From: Phycisphaeraceae bacterium D3-23
Lineage (GTDB): Bacteria; Planctomycetota; Phycisphaerae; Phycisphaerales; Phycisphaeraceae
Direction: 5' to 3'
Assembly (NCBI GenBank): GCA_039555135.1
Contig: CP114179.1
Span: 1,054,001-1,118,000 of the forward strand
DNA length: 64,000 nucleotides
The notes under the pieces were generated by a model, which searched no databases, was not told the DNA's origin, and saw only the letters and a list, made by a program, of their open reading frames with translations. Below are positions 55,873-64,000 of this stretch, one piece after another. How positions within the stretch are numbered: position 1 is the stretch's first letter; every line of letters starts with the position of its first letter. Position numbers and translations under genes: made by a program.

Positions 55873-56589
55873 TTAGCGCCGACGGCGGGCGGTACACAGC
55901 GCCGCGCCCCCGATGAGCAGCGCGAGGCCTGTGGGCTCGGGGACTGCACCGGCGGCGACCGCGTCAACGACGGCGGCGTCGTTGATGTAGTCGATCCGGA
56001 CCGCCGCGAGGTTGGTGTGATTCGCGGTGTCGAAGCTGATGACGTAGTCCTCGCCCGCCGCGACCTGCCACTGGGCCCAGAGGTAGGTCGTGTCGTTGGG
56101 GCTGCCTACCAAGCCGTGCAGCACGCCGTTGGCCGTACCGCGGTCGACCCGTTCGGTCGCGTCGCTGCCGTTGAGCTGGAGCGAAGTCGCAAAGGGCACT
56201 TCCCCAGGGATGTAGGCGATCTGGAGGACGACGGTGGTGAACGCCTCGGCGTCCGCCAAGCCGGTGAGCTCGATGTCGTAGCTGCCGGTGTTGCCGCCGG
56301 AGTAGAGGTTCGACGAGCCGGTGACCAGGCCGAACGGCGGGCCGTCCATCGGGACGGGCGTGAAGACGCCGGGCGTGAGCGACGCGGCGCCCATGCCGGC
56401 GCTGCCGACGTCGGCGGCGTGTGGGCCGGCAAATGCGCCTGCGAAGGTGTCCCACTCGAACGTGCCGTCCGCCGCGCCGAAGGACGGTGACTCGAACAGG
56501 TACGGGTCGGTCGTGACCTGGGCCTGCGCGGCCGAGCCGAGCAAACCTGCGGCACAAACTGCCAAAACGGTACGGGTCAGTTTCTTCAT
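55873..56589 (-). CDS. PEP-CTERM secreted protein
   Basis: 238 residues from the ATG at 56589 (MKKLTRTVLAVCAAGLLGSAAQAQ signal peptide). The middle (TTDPYLFESPSFGAADGTFE, QIAYIPGEVPFATSLQLNGS, DTTYLWAQWQVAAGEDYVIS) looks like a beta-sandwich. The tail AVPEPTGLALLIGGAALC plus TARRRR is a PEP-CTERM signal. Function unknown. Confidence 0.88.
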   Translation of the reverse strand: MKKLTRTVLAVCAAGLLGSAAQAQVTTDPYLFESPSFGAADGTFEWDTFAGAFAGPHAADVGSAGMGAASLTPGVFTPVPMDGPPFGLVTGSSNLYSGGNTGSYDIELTGLADAEAFTTVVLQIAYIPGEVPFATSLQLNGSDATERVDRGTANGVLHGLVGSPNDTTYLWAQWQVAAGEDYVISFDTANHTNLAAVRIDYINDAAVVDAVAAGAVPEPTGLALLIGGAALCTARRRR

Positions 56590-56732
56590 CTCAAGGATCT
56601 CCTTGCCCAAAACGTCGGGCGATTGGTTGAAGTCGTAGCCAGAGAACAACAAGGTGTAAGCGAACAAAAAGTAGTCAGGAAACAGTTGCGGGCCTCAGCG
56701 GCGTCAACGCAGCAGGCAACCGCCCAACGCGA

Positions 56733-56977
56733 TCACGCCAGCGAGCCGGGCTCGGGGACGGTGGTGACGGTCAGGAACGAGCTGCCCGGTGTCTCGGTGT
56801 TGTTGACAAGGCCGTGGAGGAACCGGCGTAGCCACGGACGGTGTTGGTGCCTAGGAAAAGACCGGAGGTCGTGACGTCTTGCTGCACCTCGATCTGGAGC
56901 ACGTCGGCCCCGACATAAACGGACGGTACGGCCGAGACAGGCAGTGCCCCGGCAACGGGATGGCGGTGGTTGAGCAT
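56733..56977 (-). pseudogene. Truncated PEP-CTERM gene remnant
   Basis: From an ATG at 56977, HRHPVAGALPVSAVPSVYVG ADVLQIEVQQDVTTSGLFLG is read. After a one-base shift near 56825 the other frame gives LVNNTETPGSSFLTVTTVPE PGSLA and a TGA at 56733. So a PEP motif is present, but there is no signal peptide, no C-terminal helix and no Arg tail. This is a decayed piece of a PEP-CTERM gene. Confidence 0.65.
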
Positions 56978-57324
56978 GGAGGCTCTCCCTTCAAGCCGGG
57001 CAGCACCCGGCGGTGGTTTGGGTGCGGGGCCGACAACGTGCCGGTCCCGACGACCTGTCCACTCGCGCCTGCGAGTTGCCTCCACTTGCCGACACAGGCA
57101 GTCTTATAGAGACTGTGTGCATGTCGGCCGCCTCGGCGGTCGTCTACTTAGGGGTGGCCGGCCGATCCCGCCAGAGAACGCCGGCCACCCTTGCTTTCCA
57201 CTTTATGCCATCGAGATTCAGTCTCAATAACATGGCGGATGCGGAGGATAACATCCCGGCAGAGGCTGTCAAGCGACTGCGACTCGTTCGCAATATTTGC
57301 ACTTCACGCGTCCGCGCATGAAAA
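56978..57324. other. Intergenic region without clear gene
   Basis: Nothing with protein-like codon use. Frames on both strands are short. Contains some G/C-rich stems, none matching a known RNA. Confidence 0.4.
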
Positions 57325-57349
57325 ACCGGCGCGGCTGGGCCGCGCCGGT
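57325..57349 (-). terminator. Rho-independent terminator of the small Cys-rich gene
   Basis: ACCGGCGCGGC (57325-57335) pairs with CCGCGCCGGT (57340-57349); the minus strand continues TTTTTCATG. Confidence 0.85.
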
Positions 57350-57381
57350 CTCGGGCGATCAACGTGTTGTGGGCGGGATTC

Positions 57382-57585
57382 CTACGCCGCCTCGGCCGGC
57401 TCGAAGCCGTCACACCCCGAGGTCGCGGTCACCTTCAAGTGGATCTCGGTGTTGCGTCCGCAAGACTCGACGAAGTTCTCGGGTGCCTGGTGGGTCGTAC
57501 GGATCTGGACGAGCTGCTGCTCTTTGGGGTGGTCTTCGCCGAAGTGGGAGCAGAGCCCGCATTGGCCATCATGGAGTTCGAGCAT
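57382..57585 (-). CDS. Small cysteine-containing protein
   Basis: 67 residues with an AAAGGA ribosome-binding site just upstream and a terminator downstream, so it is a real unit. The sequence has four Cys: GQCGLCSHFGEDHP at residues about 8-21 (CxxC), then VESCGRNTE and TSGCDGFEP. This suggests a metal (Zn/Fe) or disulfide-bonded fold. No signal peptide. Function unknown. Confidence 0.72.
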   Translation of the reverse strand: MLELHDGQCGLCSHFGEDHPKEQQLVQIRTTHQAPENFVESCGRNTEIHLKVTATSGCDGFEPAEAA

Positions 57586-57728
57586 CGTGTTTGTCCTTTC
57601 AAATATCTGGCTGTTCCTGATCCATACTATCGACCGGCAGCGCTGAAAAACAAGGCCTTTTCGCGCGATCGACCAAATCGATACTGAATCGCATCAACAA
57701 CCCCGACATGCCCTTTTCCATCCGAGAC

Positions 57729-58381
57729 CTAGATCTTTAGCCCACGCACCGCGAAGGGGACCGATGCGTCGCCGACCATCACCAGGTCCTGCTCGCTCTC
57801 CCAACTGTACTTCCCGGTGATCTCTTGATTAAGGGCGTCGACCAACGCTTTGAACGTCCCGTCGACTTTCGACTCGAAATGGAAATGAAAGTTGCCGGCG
57901 TAGTAGGCTTCGCTGATCAGGAACGTGTCGTCCACCCACCGCCATTCGGGTGTGCCCTTCGCCTGCCGGAGCGAAAAACGGATCCGCTGGGCTGAAAACC
58001 CGTTGACAAAGGACCGCATCGTGACCTTCCCGATCGAGAGGGAGACCTTACGCTTCGCGCCGAGCTCGCCGCTGAGCTTGATCCCGTATTGCGGCAGTGG
58101 CACGCTGCCACCGATCATGAACTTACTGGTCACCGTGCCCGCGAGGATATTGGCCTTGTAGTGCTCGGCAGGGAAATCGCGTCTTTGATCGGGTCGTTGG
58201 GTAACAAATCCCACGCAAACCCGGCCTCGCCCTTGAACTTGGGCGACTCCCAAATGCCCAGCCAAGAGCCCGGGTCCCAGTCCAGCAGCATCCCCGGCAG
58301 CAGCCGTTCGCTTCCCAGCGTAATGGGGTACGCGCCGTAGTTCCGCCACATCAGTTCGCACAGTTTGTGATTGCCAATCAT
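57729..58381 (-). pseudogene. Unknown protein gene with one frameshift; possible distant gasdermin-like fold
   Basis: An ATG at 58381 with AGGAG 8 nt upstream opens a good frame (HKLCELMWRNYGAYPITLGS ERLLPGMLLDWDPGSWLGIW). At about 58180 the frame shifts by one and continues as DFPAEHYKANILAGTVTSKF MIGGSVPLPQYGIKLSGELG to a TAG at 57729; about 216 residues in total. Both halves are protein-like with similar composition, so one indel split a single gene (or an assembly error). No match to a standard family. The order early LLPGMLL, KANILAG..TSKF mid, then the strand pair HFHFESKVDG and a C-terminal VPFAVRGLKI recalls bacterial gasdermin N-domains. This is only a hint; no protease gene adjoins. 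Confidence 0.6.
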
Positions 58382-58516
58382 GGATACGCTCCTGGTCAGG
58401 GTGTTCAGGCAGACGCCACATCGGCGTCAACGCCACCCTAACTCGGTGTGGTGACAATCCCTGTCACCACACCCGAGATCAATCCAATCTTTCTCATCGC
58501 TGCGCTGCTGCTCAGA

Positions 58517-58549
58517 CAGAAAGAAAGCCCGGCCGAGTCGGCCGGGCTT
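58517..58549 (-). terminator. Rho-independent terminator of ahcY
   Basis: AAGCCCGGCCG (58525-58535) pairs with CGGCCGGGCTT (58539-58549) around AGT. The minus strand continues TCTTTCTG, 43 bp after the ahcY stop. Confidence 0.88.
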
Positions 58550-58591
58550 GACGTGTCGTGGCGGGCGGTTGGCGAATCAGGCTAGCCCGGT

Positions 58592-60130
58592 TTAGTAGCG
58601 GTAGTGCTCGGACTTGTAAGGCCCGTCGACCGGCACGCCGATGTAGTCGGCCTGCTCGGGACGCAGCTTGGTCAGCTTCACGCCCAGCTTATCGAGGTGC
58701 AGGCGCGCGACCTTCTCGTCGAGCAGCTTGGGCAGAACGTAGACCTGCTTCTCGTACTGCTCGATGTTCTGAGCGAGCTCGACCTGGGCGATGGTCTGGT
58801 TCGTGAAGCTCGCGGACATGACGAACGACGGGTGGCCCGTCGCACAGCCGAGGTTGAGCAGCCGGCCCTCGGCGAGGATGAGCACGCTCGTGCCGTCTTC
58901 GAACGTCCACATGTCGTACTGCGGCTTGATGTTGGTTTTCTTGGCGAGCTTGGCGAGCTTGGCCATCTGGATCTCGTTGTCGAAGTGGCCGATGTTCCCG
59001 ACGATCGCCTTGTCCTTCATCTGGGACATGTGCTCGGCGGTGATGATGTCGTAGTTGCCGGTCGTCGTCACGAAGATGTCGGCCTCGGCGATGACGTCCT
59101 CAAGCGTCGTGACCTGGAAGCCTTCCATCGCGGCCTGCAGCGCACAGATCGGGTCGATCTCGGTGATGATGACGCGGGCGCCCTGGCCCTTAAGCGACTG
59201 GGCGCAGCCCTTGCCCACGTCGCCGTAGCCGCAGACGACCGCGACCTTGCCCGACATCATGACGTCGGTGGCGCGGTTGAGCCCGTCGATCAGTGAGTGC
59301 CGGCAGCCGTAGAGGTTGTCGAACTTGGACTTGGTGCACGAGTCGTTGACGTTGATGACGGGGTAGAGCAGCGTGCCGTCCTTCTGCATCTTGACCATGT
59401 TCATGATGCCGGTGGTTGTTTCTTCCGAAGCGCCCTTGCACTGCTCGGCGACCTGCTGCCAGCGGGTCATCGACTGGGCCTGGCCGCGCTGGAGGCACTT
59501 GAGCACCTCGCCCCACTCTTCGGAATCTTTGTCGGCATCAAACGCTGGGACTTCGCCGGCATTCTCGAATTGGAAGCCCTTGTGGATGAGCATGGTGGCG
59601 TCGCCGCCGTCATCGACGATCTGCGTCGGGCCGACGACTTCGCCCGAGCCGTTGCTGAAGTCCAGCGCCGTGTCGGTGCACCACCAGTATTCTTCGAGGG
59701 TCTCGCCCTTCCAGGCGAAGACGGGGACGCCCTTGGGGTCTTTCATGTCGCCGCCGCCCTGGTCGGGTCGGCCGGCGACGACGGCCGCGGCGGCCTGGGG
59801 CTGGGTCGAGAAGATGTTGCACGACACCCAGCGCACATCCGCGCCGAGCATCTTCAGCGTTTCGATGAGCACAGCCGTCTGGATCGTCATGTGCAGCGAG
59901 CCCATGATGCGGTGGCCCTTGAGCGGCTGGCTCGCGGCGTACTCTTCGCGGCAGGCCATCAGCCCGGGCATCTCCTGCTCGGCGAGTTCCATCTCCTTAC
60001 GGCCCCAGTCGGCGAGGCCCTGGAGTTCTTCGATCGAAGCGCCGGGCGAGATCTTGTAAGTCAAGCCGTTGGCGGCGGTGTCGATCGTGCAGTGCGGGGA
60101 AGTCAACGGGGGTGCGGTCGCGGTGGTCAT
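58592..60130 (-). CDS. ahcY: Adenosylhomocysteinase
   Basis: 512 residues, long for the family because it includes an insert (about 120-240: [20 protein letters not shown] to [20 protein letters not shown]) seen in many bacterial forms. Catalytic region [17 protein letters not shown] with the Lys, NAD loop [20 protein letters not shown], and the C-terminus [17 protein letters not shown]. It splits S-adenosylhomocysteine to adenosine and homocysteine, relieving methyltransferase inhibition. The ArsR-methyltransferase gene lies 67 bp upstream in the same direction. I see no SAH riboswitch in that gap. Confidence 0.97.
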   Translation of the reverse strand: MTTATAPPLTSPHCTIDTAANGLTYKISPGASIEELQGLADWGRKEMELAEQEMPGLMACREEYAASQPLKGHRIMGSLHMTIQTAVLIETLKMLGADVRWVSCNIFSTQPQAAAAVVAGRPDQGGGDMKDPKGVPVFAWKGETLEEYWWCTDTALDFSNGSGEVVGPTQIVDDGGDATMLIHKGFQFENAGEVPAFDADKDSEEWGEVLKCLQRGQAQSMTRWQQVAEQCKGASEETTTGIMNMVKMQKDGTLLYPVINVNDSCTKSKFDNLYGCRHSLIDGLNRATDVMMSGKVAVVCGYGDVGKGCAQSLKGQGARVIITEIDPICALQAAMEGFQVTTLEDVIAEADIFVTTTGNYDIITAEHMSQMKDKAIVGNIGHFDNEIQMAKLAKLAKKTNIKPQYDMWTFEDGTSVLILAEGRLLNLGCATGHPSFVMSASFTNQTIAQVELAQNIEQYEKQVYVLPKLLDEKVARLHLDKLGVKLTKLRPEQADYIGVPVDGPYKSEHYRY

Positions 60131-60196
60131 GGTTCTTTCCAGTAAACAAAGGTAGTAGACAGTGAATAGTGAGCAGTGAACAGATCGTGGGATCAG

Positions 60197-61150
60197 TCAG
60201 TCCATCGTCCCCGTCGCCAGCAGCAGCGCGGGCCCGGTCGCGTCGGGTTCGGGGGGGAGGGGTTCGCAGCGCGCGCCAGACAGCCCGGCCGCGCGCATCA
60301 TGCGCTTCAATGTGTTGGGCTTGAAGCCCGCGTGGACCTGGCCCATCTGCCGGCGGAAGCCGTCCCGGCTGTGCGCGAGCAGGTCGAGTATGACGACGCG
60401 CCCGCCGGGCTTCACGACGCGCGCCATCTCCGCGATCGCCGCGGCCGGGTCGTCGAGGTAGGTCAGCACCAGCACGCAGAGCGTCGCGTCGCAGGCATCG
60501 TCGTCAATCGGCAGATTGGTAAGCTCGCCGCGTTTGAGCGTTGTGTTTTTCGTGGCCTTGAGCCGACGCCGCGCGGCCTTGAGCATCGCGGCGTTGTTGT
60601 CAACGCCGACCACCTGCTTCACATACCGGGCGAGGTCGGCCGCGAGCGCGCCGCTGCCGCAGCCCAAGTCCGCGACGGTCCAGTCCGGCGGCAAGAGCGC
60701 GAGCATCGCGTCGCGTGTGAACGATCGGCCGTACAGCGCGTGGCGGATGTCGTCCCACTCGCCCGCCGCGCCGGCGAAGAAGGCGGCGGCGTCCTGCTCG
60801 CGTGCATCGAGCATCCGCTTGAGCCGAACGGCGTCCTGCCCCAGCGCGGGCCAGCCGGCCGAGTTATCCCGCGCGACGACCCACAGCTCGCGCTGCGCCG
60901 GAGCGAGCTCGTCGAGCACGACCTGGTAGAGGTTGGTCGTCCCGCGCCGCTGGCTGACGACCCAGCCCTCGTCCGCGAGGATCTTGAGGTGGCGCGAGAC
61001 GGTGGATTGCGGGAGCTGGACGACTTCGCACAGGTCCGAGACGCCCAGCTCCTGGCCCGCGATAAGCGCGAGCAGCCGCAGCCGGGTCGCGTCGGCGAGC
61101 GACGCCATCCATTTGAGCAAGCGGTCGGGCTGGGTCGGTGCGTGGGCCAT
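60197..61150 (-). CDS. SahR-like regulator: ArsR helix-turn-helix fused to SAM-dependent methyltransferase
   Basis: 317 residues from the ATG at 61150; the in-frame ATG at 61168 is rejected because it would be only a few nt from the transcription start. Residues 5-95 are an ArsR winged helix (LLKWMASLADATRLRLLALI, LCEVVQLPQSTVSRHLKILA). Residues about 145-300 are a class I methyltransferase: WTVADLGCGSGALAADLARY (motif I), VVGVDNNAAMLK, and ARVVKPGGRVVILDLLAHS. This fusion, next to ahcY, matches SahR, the S-adenosylhomocysteine-responsive repressor of the methionine cycle. The methyltransferase domain probably senses SAH. Confidence 0.88.
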   Translation of the reverse strand: MAHAPTQPDRLLKWMASLADATRLRLLALIAGQELGVSDLCEVVQLPQSTVSRHLKILADEGWVVSQRRGTTNLYQVVLDELAPAQRELWVVARDNSAGWPALGQDAVRLKRMLDAREQDAAAFFAGAAGEWDDIRHALYGRSFTRDAMLALLPPDWTVADLGCGSGALAADLARYVKQVVGVDNNAAMLKAARRRLKATKNTTLKRGELTNLPIDDDACDATLCVLVLTYLDDPAAAIAEMARVVKPGGRVVILDLLAHSRDGFRRQMGQVHAGFKPNTLKRMMRAAGLSGARCEPLPPEPDATGPALLLATGTMD

Positions 61151-61165
61151 ATCAATCCATCCGTT

Positions 61166-61211
61166 CATCCGGATGCACGAATAGTATAGCGTGCTGGGCG
61201 TGTGCCGTCAC
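61166..61211 (-). promoter_or_regulatory. Candidate promoter and operator of the SahR-like gene
   Basis: On the minus strand GTGACG (61206-61211), 17 bp, TATACT (61183-61188), and a start near 61176. A perfect palindrome CATCCGGATG (61166-61175) lies exactly at the +1 region, in the ideal position for an autorepressor. Operator function is inferred. Confidence 0.55.
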
Positions 61212-61216
61212 AAAAC

Positions 61217-61305
61217 AGCCCGCAGCTAACAGCTGCGCGGAGATTGACAAGCGGGTTTCGCTTCACCCCCTGAGCCAGTCACCGCGCAGCTGTTAGCTGC
61301 GGGCT
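61217..61305. repeat. Palindromic intergenic element, family B (copy 2)
   Basis: AGCCCGCAGCTAACAGCTGC (from 61217) and GCAGCTGTTAGCTGCGGGCT (to 61305) form perfect arms around about 40 bp. Same family as the nested element at 39483-39561. Confidence 0.9.
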
Positions 61306-61389
61306 ATTGAACTCCACGCGAACCCAACCCCCTAAACCCTTGCCCCACCACCACCGGACGCGATACAATCGCCGTTCTACAGGAGACTT

Positions 61390-62211
61390 ATGCCCGCCTA
61401 CCGCCACACTTTTGCGATCCTGGCCCTGCTCGCGCTGCTCACTGTCTTGCCCGGCTGCGAGACCGAGACGCGTGTGCTCAACAGCACCTGGACCGACAGC
61501 TTCGGCGACATCGCCGACCGTAAGCCCCAAGAGCGCGAGGCCCTCAGCCCCAACGACCCACGTGTACGTTCGCCGCAGGGCTACGCCGTGGAGGTCGCGC
61601 GGTTCAGCGGGGCCGACGCCTCGGCCCAAGCCTTCCGGCTCGCCGCCGACCTCCGCACCGAGGCCGGGCTGGGCGACCTCTGGCAAAACGACGGCAGCCA
61701 GAATGCCGTCGTCTACGCCGGCCGCTTCCGCGATCCGCGCAGCGACCGCGCCAAGAGCATGCTCCAGCTTGTCCGCAGCGCCCAGTTCGACGGCGGCCGG
61801 CCATTCGCCAGTGCGCAGCTTGTCGCGCTCTCGGGCAACGACGGCGACGACAACATCTACAACGAGTTCGACCTGCGCAACCACCGCGGCAGCATCACGC
61901 TGCAGATCGGGTTCTACGACATCAACTACGGCAACAACTACCGCGCCGCCGCCGAGACCGCGGTAGAGGTCCTGCGCGACGAGGGCGAAGACGCCTACTT
62001 TTACCACGGCCCCAACCGCTCGCTGGTCACCGTCGGGCTCTTCACCCGCGGCCAGGCCCTCGTGCCCAACGGCCAGACCGAGATGTACAGCCCCGCCGTC
62101 AGAGAGTTGCAAGAACGCTTCCCGCACAACCTGATGAACGGCGTCACCTTCGAACGACGCGAAAACGGCATCGGCGGCGTGCAGGAATCGTTCCTCGTGC
62201 CGGTGCGGTAG
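61390..62211 (+). CDS. Hypothetical lipoprotein
   Basis: 273 residues from the ATG at 61390, preceded by AGGAGA. Residues 1-23 form a lipoprotein signal ending LTVLPGC. The mature protein has SPQGYAVEVARFSGADASAQ (a SPOR-like opening, beta-alpha-alpha), NAVVYAGRFRDPRSDRAKSM and a second half GSITLQIGFYDINYGNNYRA with LVTVGLFTRGQ, which suggests two SPOR-like or similar repeats. It may bind peptidoglycan, which is inference. Stands alone between repeats and lipB. Confidence 0.72.
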   Translation: MPAYRHTFAILALLALLTVLPGCETETRVLNSTWTDSFGDIADRKPQEREALSPNDPRVRSPQGYAVEVARFSGADASAQAFRLAADLRTEAGLGDLWQNDGSQNAVVYAGRFRDPRSDRAKSMLQLVRSAQFDGGRPFASAQLVALSGNDGDDNIYNEFDLRNHRGSITLQIGFYDINYGNNYRAAAETAVEVLRDEGEDAYFYHGPNRSLVTVGLFTRGQALVPNGQTEMYSPAVRELQERFPHNLMNGVTFERRENGIGGVQESFLVPVR

Positions 62212-62318
62212 ATACCCTAAATACAGGTGCGTTTGTGTGGTAGCGACTCGCCCCGATCCGCGCAGCATCGCCTGGGCGACGCTGCGGGATTGCGGTCTGT
62301 TGCATATGCGCGAAGCGT

Positions 62319-63047
62319 TCACGCTTGCCCGGCGCGTTCGAGATTCGCACACAGCTTCTCAACCAGCACACGCTTCACCTCCGCCATCGCCGGGCACGCA
62401 TCGCCCAGGAGCGCCTGCATGCTCGTCACCGGCCGGCCGTGCAGGCCGCAGGGGACGATGAGCTTGAAGTGGTCGAGGTCTGTCGTGACGTTGAGCGCGA
62501 GGCCGTGCAGCGTCGTGTTGCGCCGGATGCGCACGCCCATCGCGCAGAGCTTCGCGCTGACCGGCCCCCCTTCCGCCATCCGCCATCCGCTATCGCACCT
62601 GTCACCGGCCACCCACACCCCCGCCGCGCCGCACTCGTTGTGGCCCGCGATCCGCCAGTGGGCGGCCGTGTCGATCACGGTCTGTTCGAGCAGCCGCATG
62701 TACCGGCTCAGGTTGAGCCCGAAGTCGCCGAGCTTGAGGATCGGGTACACGACGAGCTGGCCCGGGCCGTGGTAGGTGATGTCGCCGCCGCGGTCGGTGT
62801 CGTGGGTCGTGACGCCGGCGGCGGCGAGTTGCTCGGGCGTCGCGGTCAGGTGGCCGGCGACTTCCTTGCGGCGGGTCAGCGTGATCACGGGCTCGTGCTC
62901 GACCAGCAGGACGGTCGGCAGCGCTTCCCCGGCGATCACGGCCGTGTTCAGCGCCCGCTGCCGCTCCAGCGCGGGGCCATACGCCAAGCGGCCCAGGTCC
63001 TCGACCACGGGCGCTGGGTGACGGGTTGTCAGGTTTTTCGGGCTCAT
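62319..63047 (-). CDS. lipB: Octanoyltransferase LipB, with an in-frame repeat-derived insertion
   Basis: 242 residues from the ATG at 63047. Conserved blocks are HEPVITLTRR, TDRGGDITYHGPGQLVVYPI, SAKLCAMGVRIRRNTTLHGL (catalytic Lys) and FKLIVPCGLHGRPVTSM (catalytic Cys). It transfers octanoate from ACP to lipoyl domains. Just before the Lys, GVWVAGDRCDSGWRMAEGGP V is about 16 residues longer than usual. It is encoded by a CGCCATC-CGCCATC-CGCTATC tandem repeat at 62571-62596, probably an inserted intergenic repeat. The core residues are intact, so it may still be active. Confidence 0.93.
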   Translation of the reverse strand: MSPKNLTTRHPAPVVEDLGRLAYGPALERQRALNTAVIAGEALPTVLLVEHEPVITLTRRKEVAGHLTATPEQLAAAGVTTHDTDRGGDITYHGPGQLVVYPILKLGDFGLNLSRYMRLLEQTVIDTAAHWRIAGHNECGAAGVWVAGDRCDSGWRMAEGGPVSAKLCAMGVRIRRNTTLHGLALNVTTDLDHFKLIVPCGLHGRPVTSMQALLGDACPAMAEVKRVLVEKLCANLERAGQA

Positions 63048-63123
63048 TGGTCGATAACCGGGCAAGCGGAGGGCAGGTTCGGCTTGCTTGACGTATCATA
63101 TGCGGCTCGGAAAATCCCGCCCC

Positions 63124-63972
63124 ATGGCCCAAATCCACCCCACCGCAATCATCGACCCCCGAGCGACCCTCGCCGACGACGTCGTCGTCGGCCCGGGCTG
63201 TGTCATTGAGGGGGCCGTCACCATCGGGGCCGGCACGAAGCTCACCGCCCAGTGCTACGTCAAGGGCCCGATGTCGATCGGCCAAGGCAACACGCTCTAC
63301 CCGTTCGTCACGCTGGGCTTCGAGGCCCAGGACTGGAAGGCCGACCCCGGCCGCGAGGGCCCGGGCACGCAGATCGGCGACGGCAACGTCTTCCGCGAGA
63401 GCGTCTCCATCCACCGCGCGTCCAAAGACGAACACCCGACCACCATCGGCAACAAGAATTACTTCATGGCCTGCAGCCATGTCGCCCACGACTGCATCGT
63501 CGGCAGCGACTGCATGTTCGCCAACTCCGCGCTGCTGGGCGGGCACTGCGAGGTCGGCGACCGCGTCATCATCGGCGGCAACGCCGGGGTCCAGCAGTTC
63601 TGCCGCATCGGCCGGCTCTCGATGCTCGGCGGCGCGGAGGGCATCACCATGGACCTCCCGCCCTTCTGCATGGTCCACCACACCAAGCAGGTCTCCGCGC
63701 TCAACCTCATCGGGCTGCGCCGCGCCGGGCTCCGGCCCCACATCGCGGCGCTGCGCGAAGCGTTCAACACCTACTACCGCCACGGCATCCCCGGCGGCAA
63801 AGCGCTCGACATGATCGACGCCCAGGACATCGGCGAAGACCCCTGCGTCCGCGAGTTTGTCGACTTCATCCGCACCAGCAAACGCGGCGTCACGGGCTAC
63901 GGCGAATCGTTCAAGCACCGCCCCTGGCTCAAGCCCGAGTTCTACGCCCAGCAGGCCAACGCGGCGGACTAA
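63124..63972 (+). CDS. lpxA: UDP-N-acetylglucosamine acyltransferase LpxA
   Basis: 282 residues from the ATG at 63124, slightly longer than the 262 of E. coli. Left-handed beta-helix hexapeptide repeats (IHPTAIIDPRATLADDVVVG, IGAGTKLTAQCYVKGPMSIG, IGNKNYFMACSHVAHDCIVG, VIIGGNAGVQQFCRIG) and the C-terminal helical part (LRPHIAALREAFNTYYRHGI) are diagnostic. The catalytic His is in MACSHVAHDC. First step of lipid A synthesis, consistent with a diderm planctomycete. Complete; its start is divergent from lipB. Confidence 0.95.
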   Translation: MAQIHPTAIIDPRATLADDVVVGPGCVIEGAVTIGAGTKLTAQCYVKGPMSIGQGNTLYPFVTLGFEAQDWKADPGREGPGTQIGDGNVFRESVSIHRASKDEHPTTIGNKNYFMACSHVAHDCIVGSDCMFANSALLGGHCEVGDRVIIGGNAGVQQFCRIGRLSMLGGAEGITMDLPPFCMVHHTKQVSALNLIGLRRAGLRPHIAALREAFNTYYRHGIPGGKALDMIDAQDIGEDPCVREFVDFIRTSKRGVTGYGESFKHRPWLKPEFYAQQANAAD

Positions 63973-64000
63973 AAAAACATCCGCGAAACTTGGTAATCAA

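Noticed and set aside
60131-60196. Possible SAH riboswitch ahead of ahcY
   Set aside because: The 66 bp gap lacks the conserved core and has only a repeat-like AGTGAATAGTGAGCAGTGAA; regulation by the SahR-like protein is more likely.

Overview
The window looks like a high-GC chromosome segment from a planctomycete, most likely of the Phycisphaerae type. This is inferred from a combination of traits: several secreted proteins with PEP-CTERM-like tails (3692-6613, 55873-56589, 43561-45200 and others), a giant exported protein with the planctomycete LEPR-XLL N-terminus (13109-16168), a dockerin-like GDLDGDG module, an H-X9-DG type pseudopilin, LPS synthesis (lpxA), and a 23S-5S rRNA unit with no 16S gene beside it.

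Layout. 1-8.6 kb: cell-surface and secreted proteins (WD40 protein, RRM RNA-binding protein, frameshifted vanadium-haloperoxidase-like enzyme, long dockerin/PEP-CTERM protein) and an orphan gene. 8.6-12.7 kb: a decayed RAYT-type transposase with REP-like flanks, then 5S and 23S rRNA on the minus strand with their own promoter. 13-17 kb: LEPR-XLL/PKD/RTX protein and tRNA-Ser(UGA). 17-21 kb: pstSCAB phosphate operon behind a candidate Pho box. 21.4-33.7 kb, minus strand: ZntB/CorA-type channel, very large MscS-family channel, and an oligopeptide ABC cluster of unusual make-up (two C-type permeases, a membrane-anchored binding protein, one ATPase). 33.8-43.5 kb: Spx/ArsC-like protein, hydrolase, EI24-family protein, queC, a parDE-like toxin-antitoxin pair, threonine dehydratase, a VKOR-DsbA fusion, gatB, and a low-GC foreign gene with a HEPN-like R-x4-H motif. 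43.5-51.4 kb: two paralogous sorting-signal proteins, RDD protein, cdsA, infC (AUC start), DUF2199 protein, dinB. 51.4-53.6 kb: two nearly identical IS5-family (IS903-like) insertion sequences in tandem. 53.9-58.4 kb: DUF6607 lipoprotein, pseudopilin, PEP-CTERM protein, a PEP-CTERM pseudogene, a small Cys-rich protein and a frameshifted unknown gene. 58.6-64 kb: ahcY with a SahR-like ArsR-methyltransferase regulator, a lipoprotein, lipB and lpxA.

The gaps hold at least six families of palindromic elements (about 80-215 bp), one inserted inside another at 39.4-39.6 kb. The most notable items are these nested palindromes, the IS pair whose transposase genes lack their own stop codon, the candidate HEPN gene behind gatB, the frameshifted 58 kb gene with a faint gasdermin-like pattern (speculative), and the reconstructed Pho box and SahR operator. 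I found no CRISPR array, prophage or multi-gene defence island.
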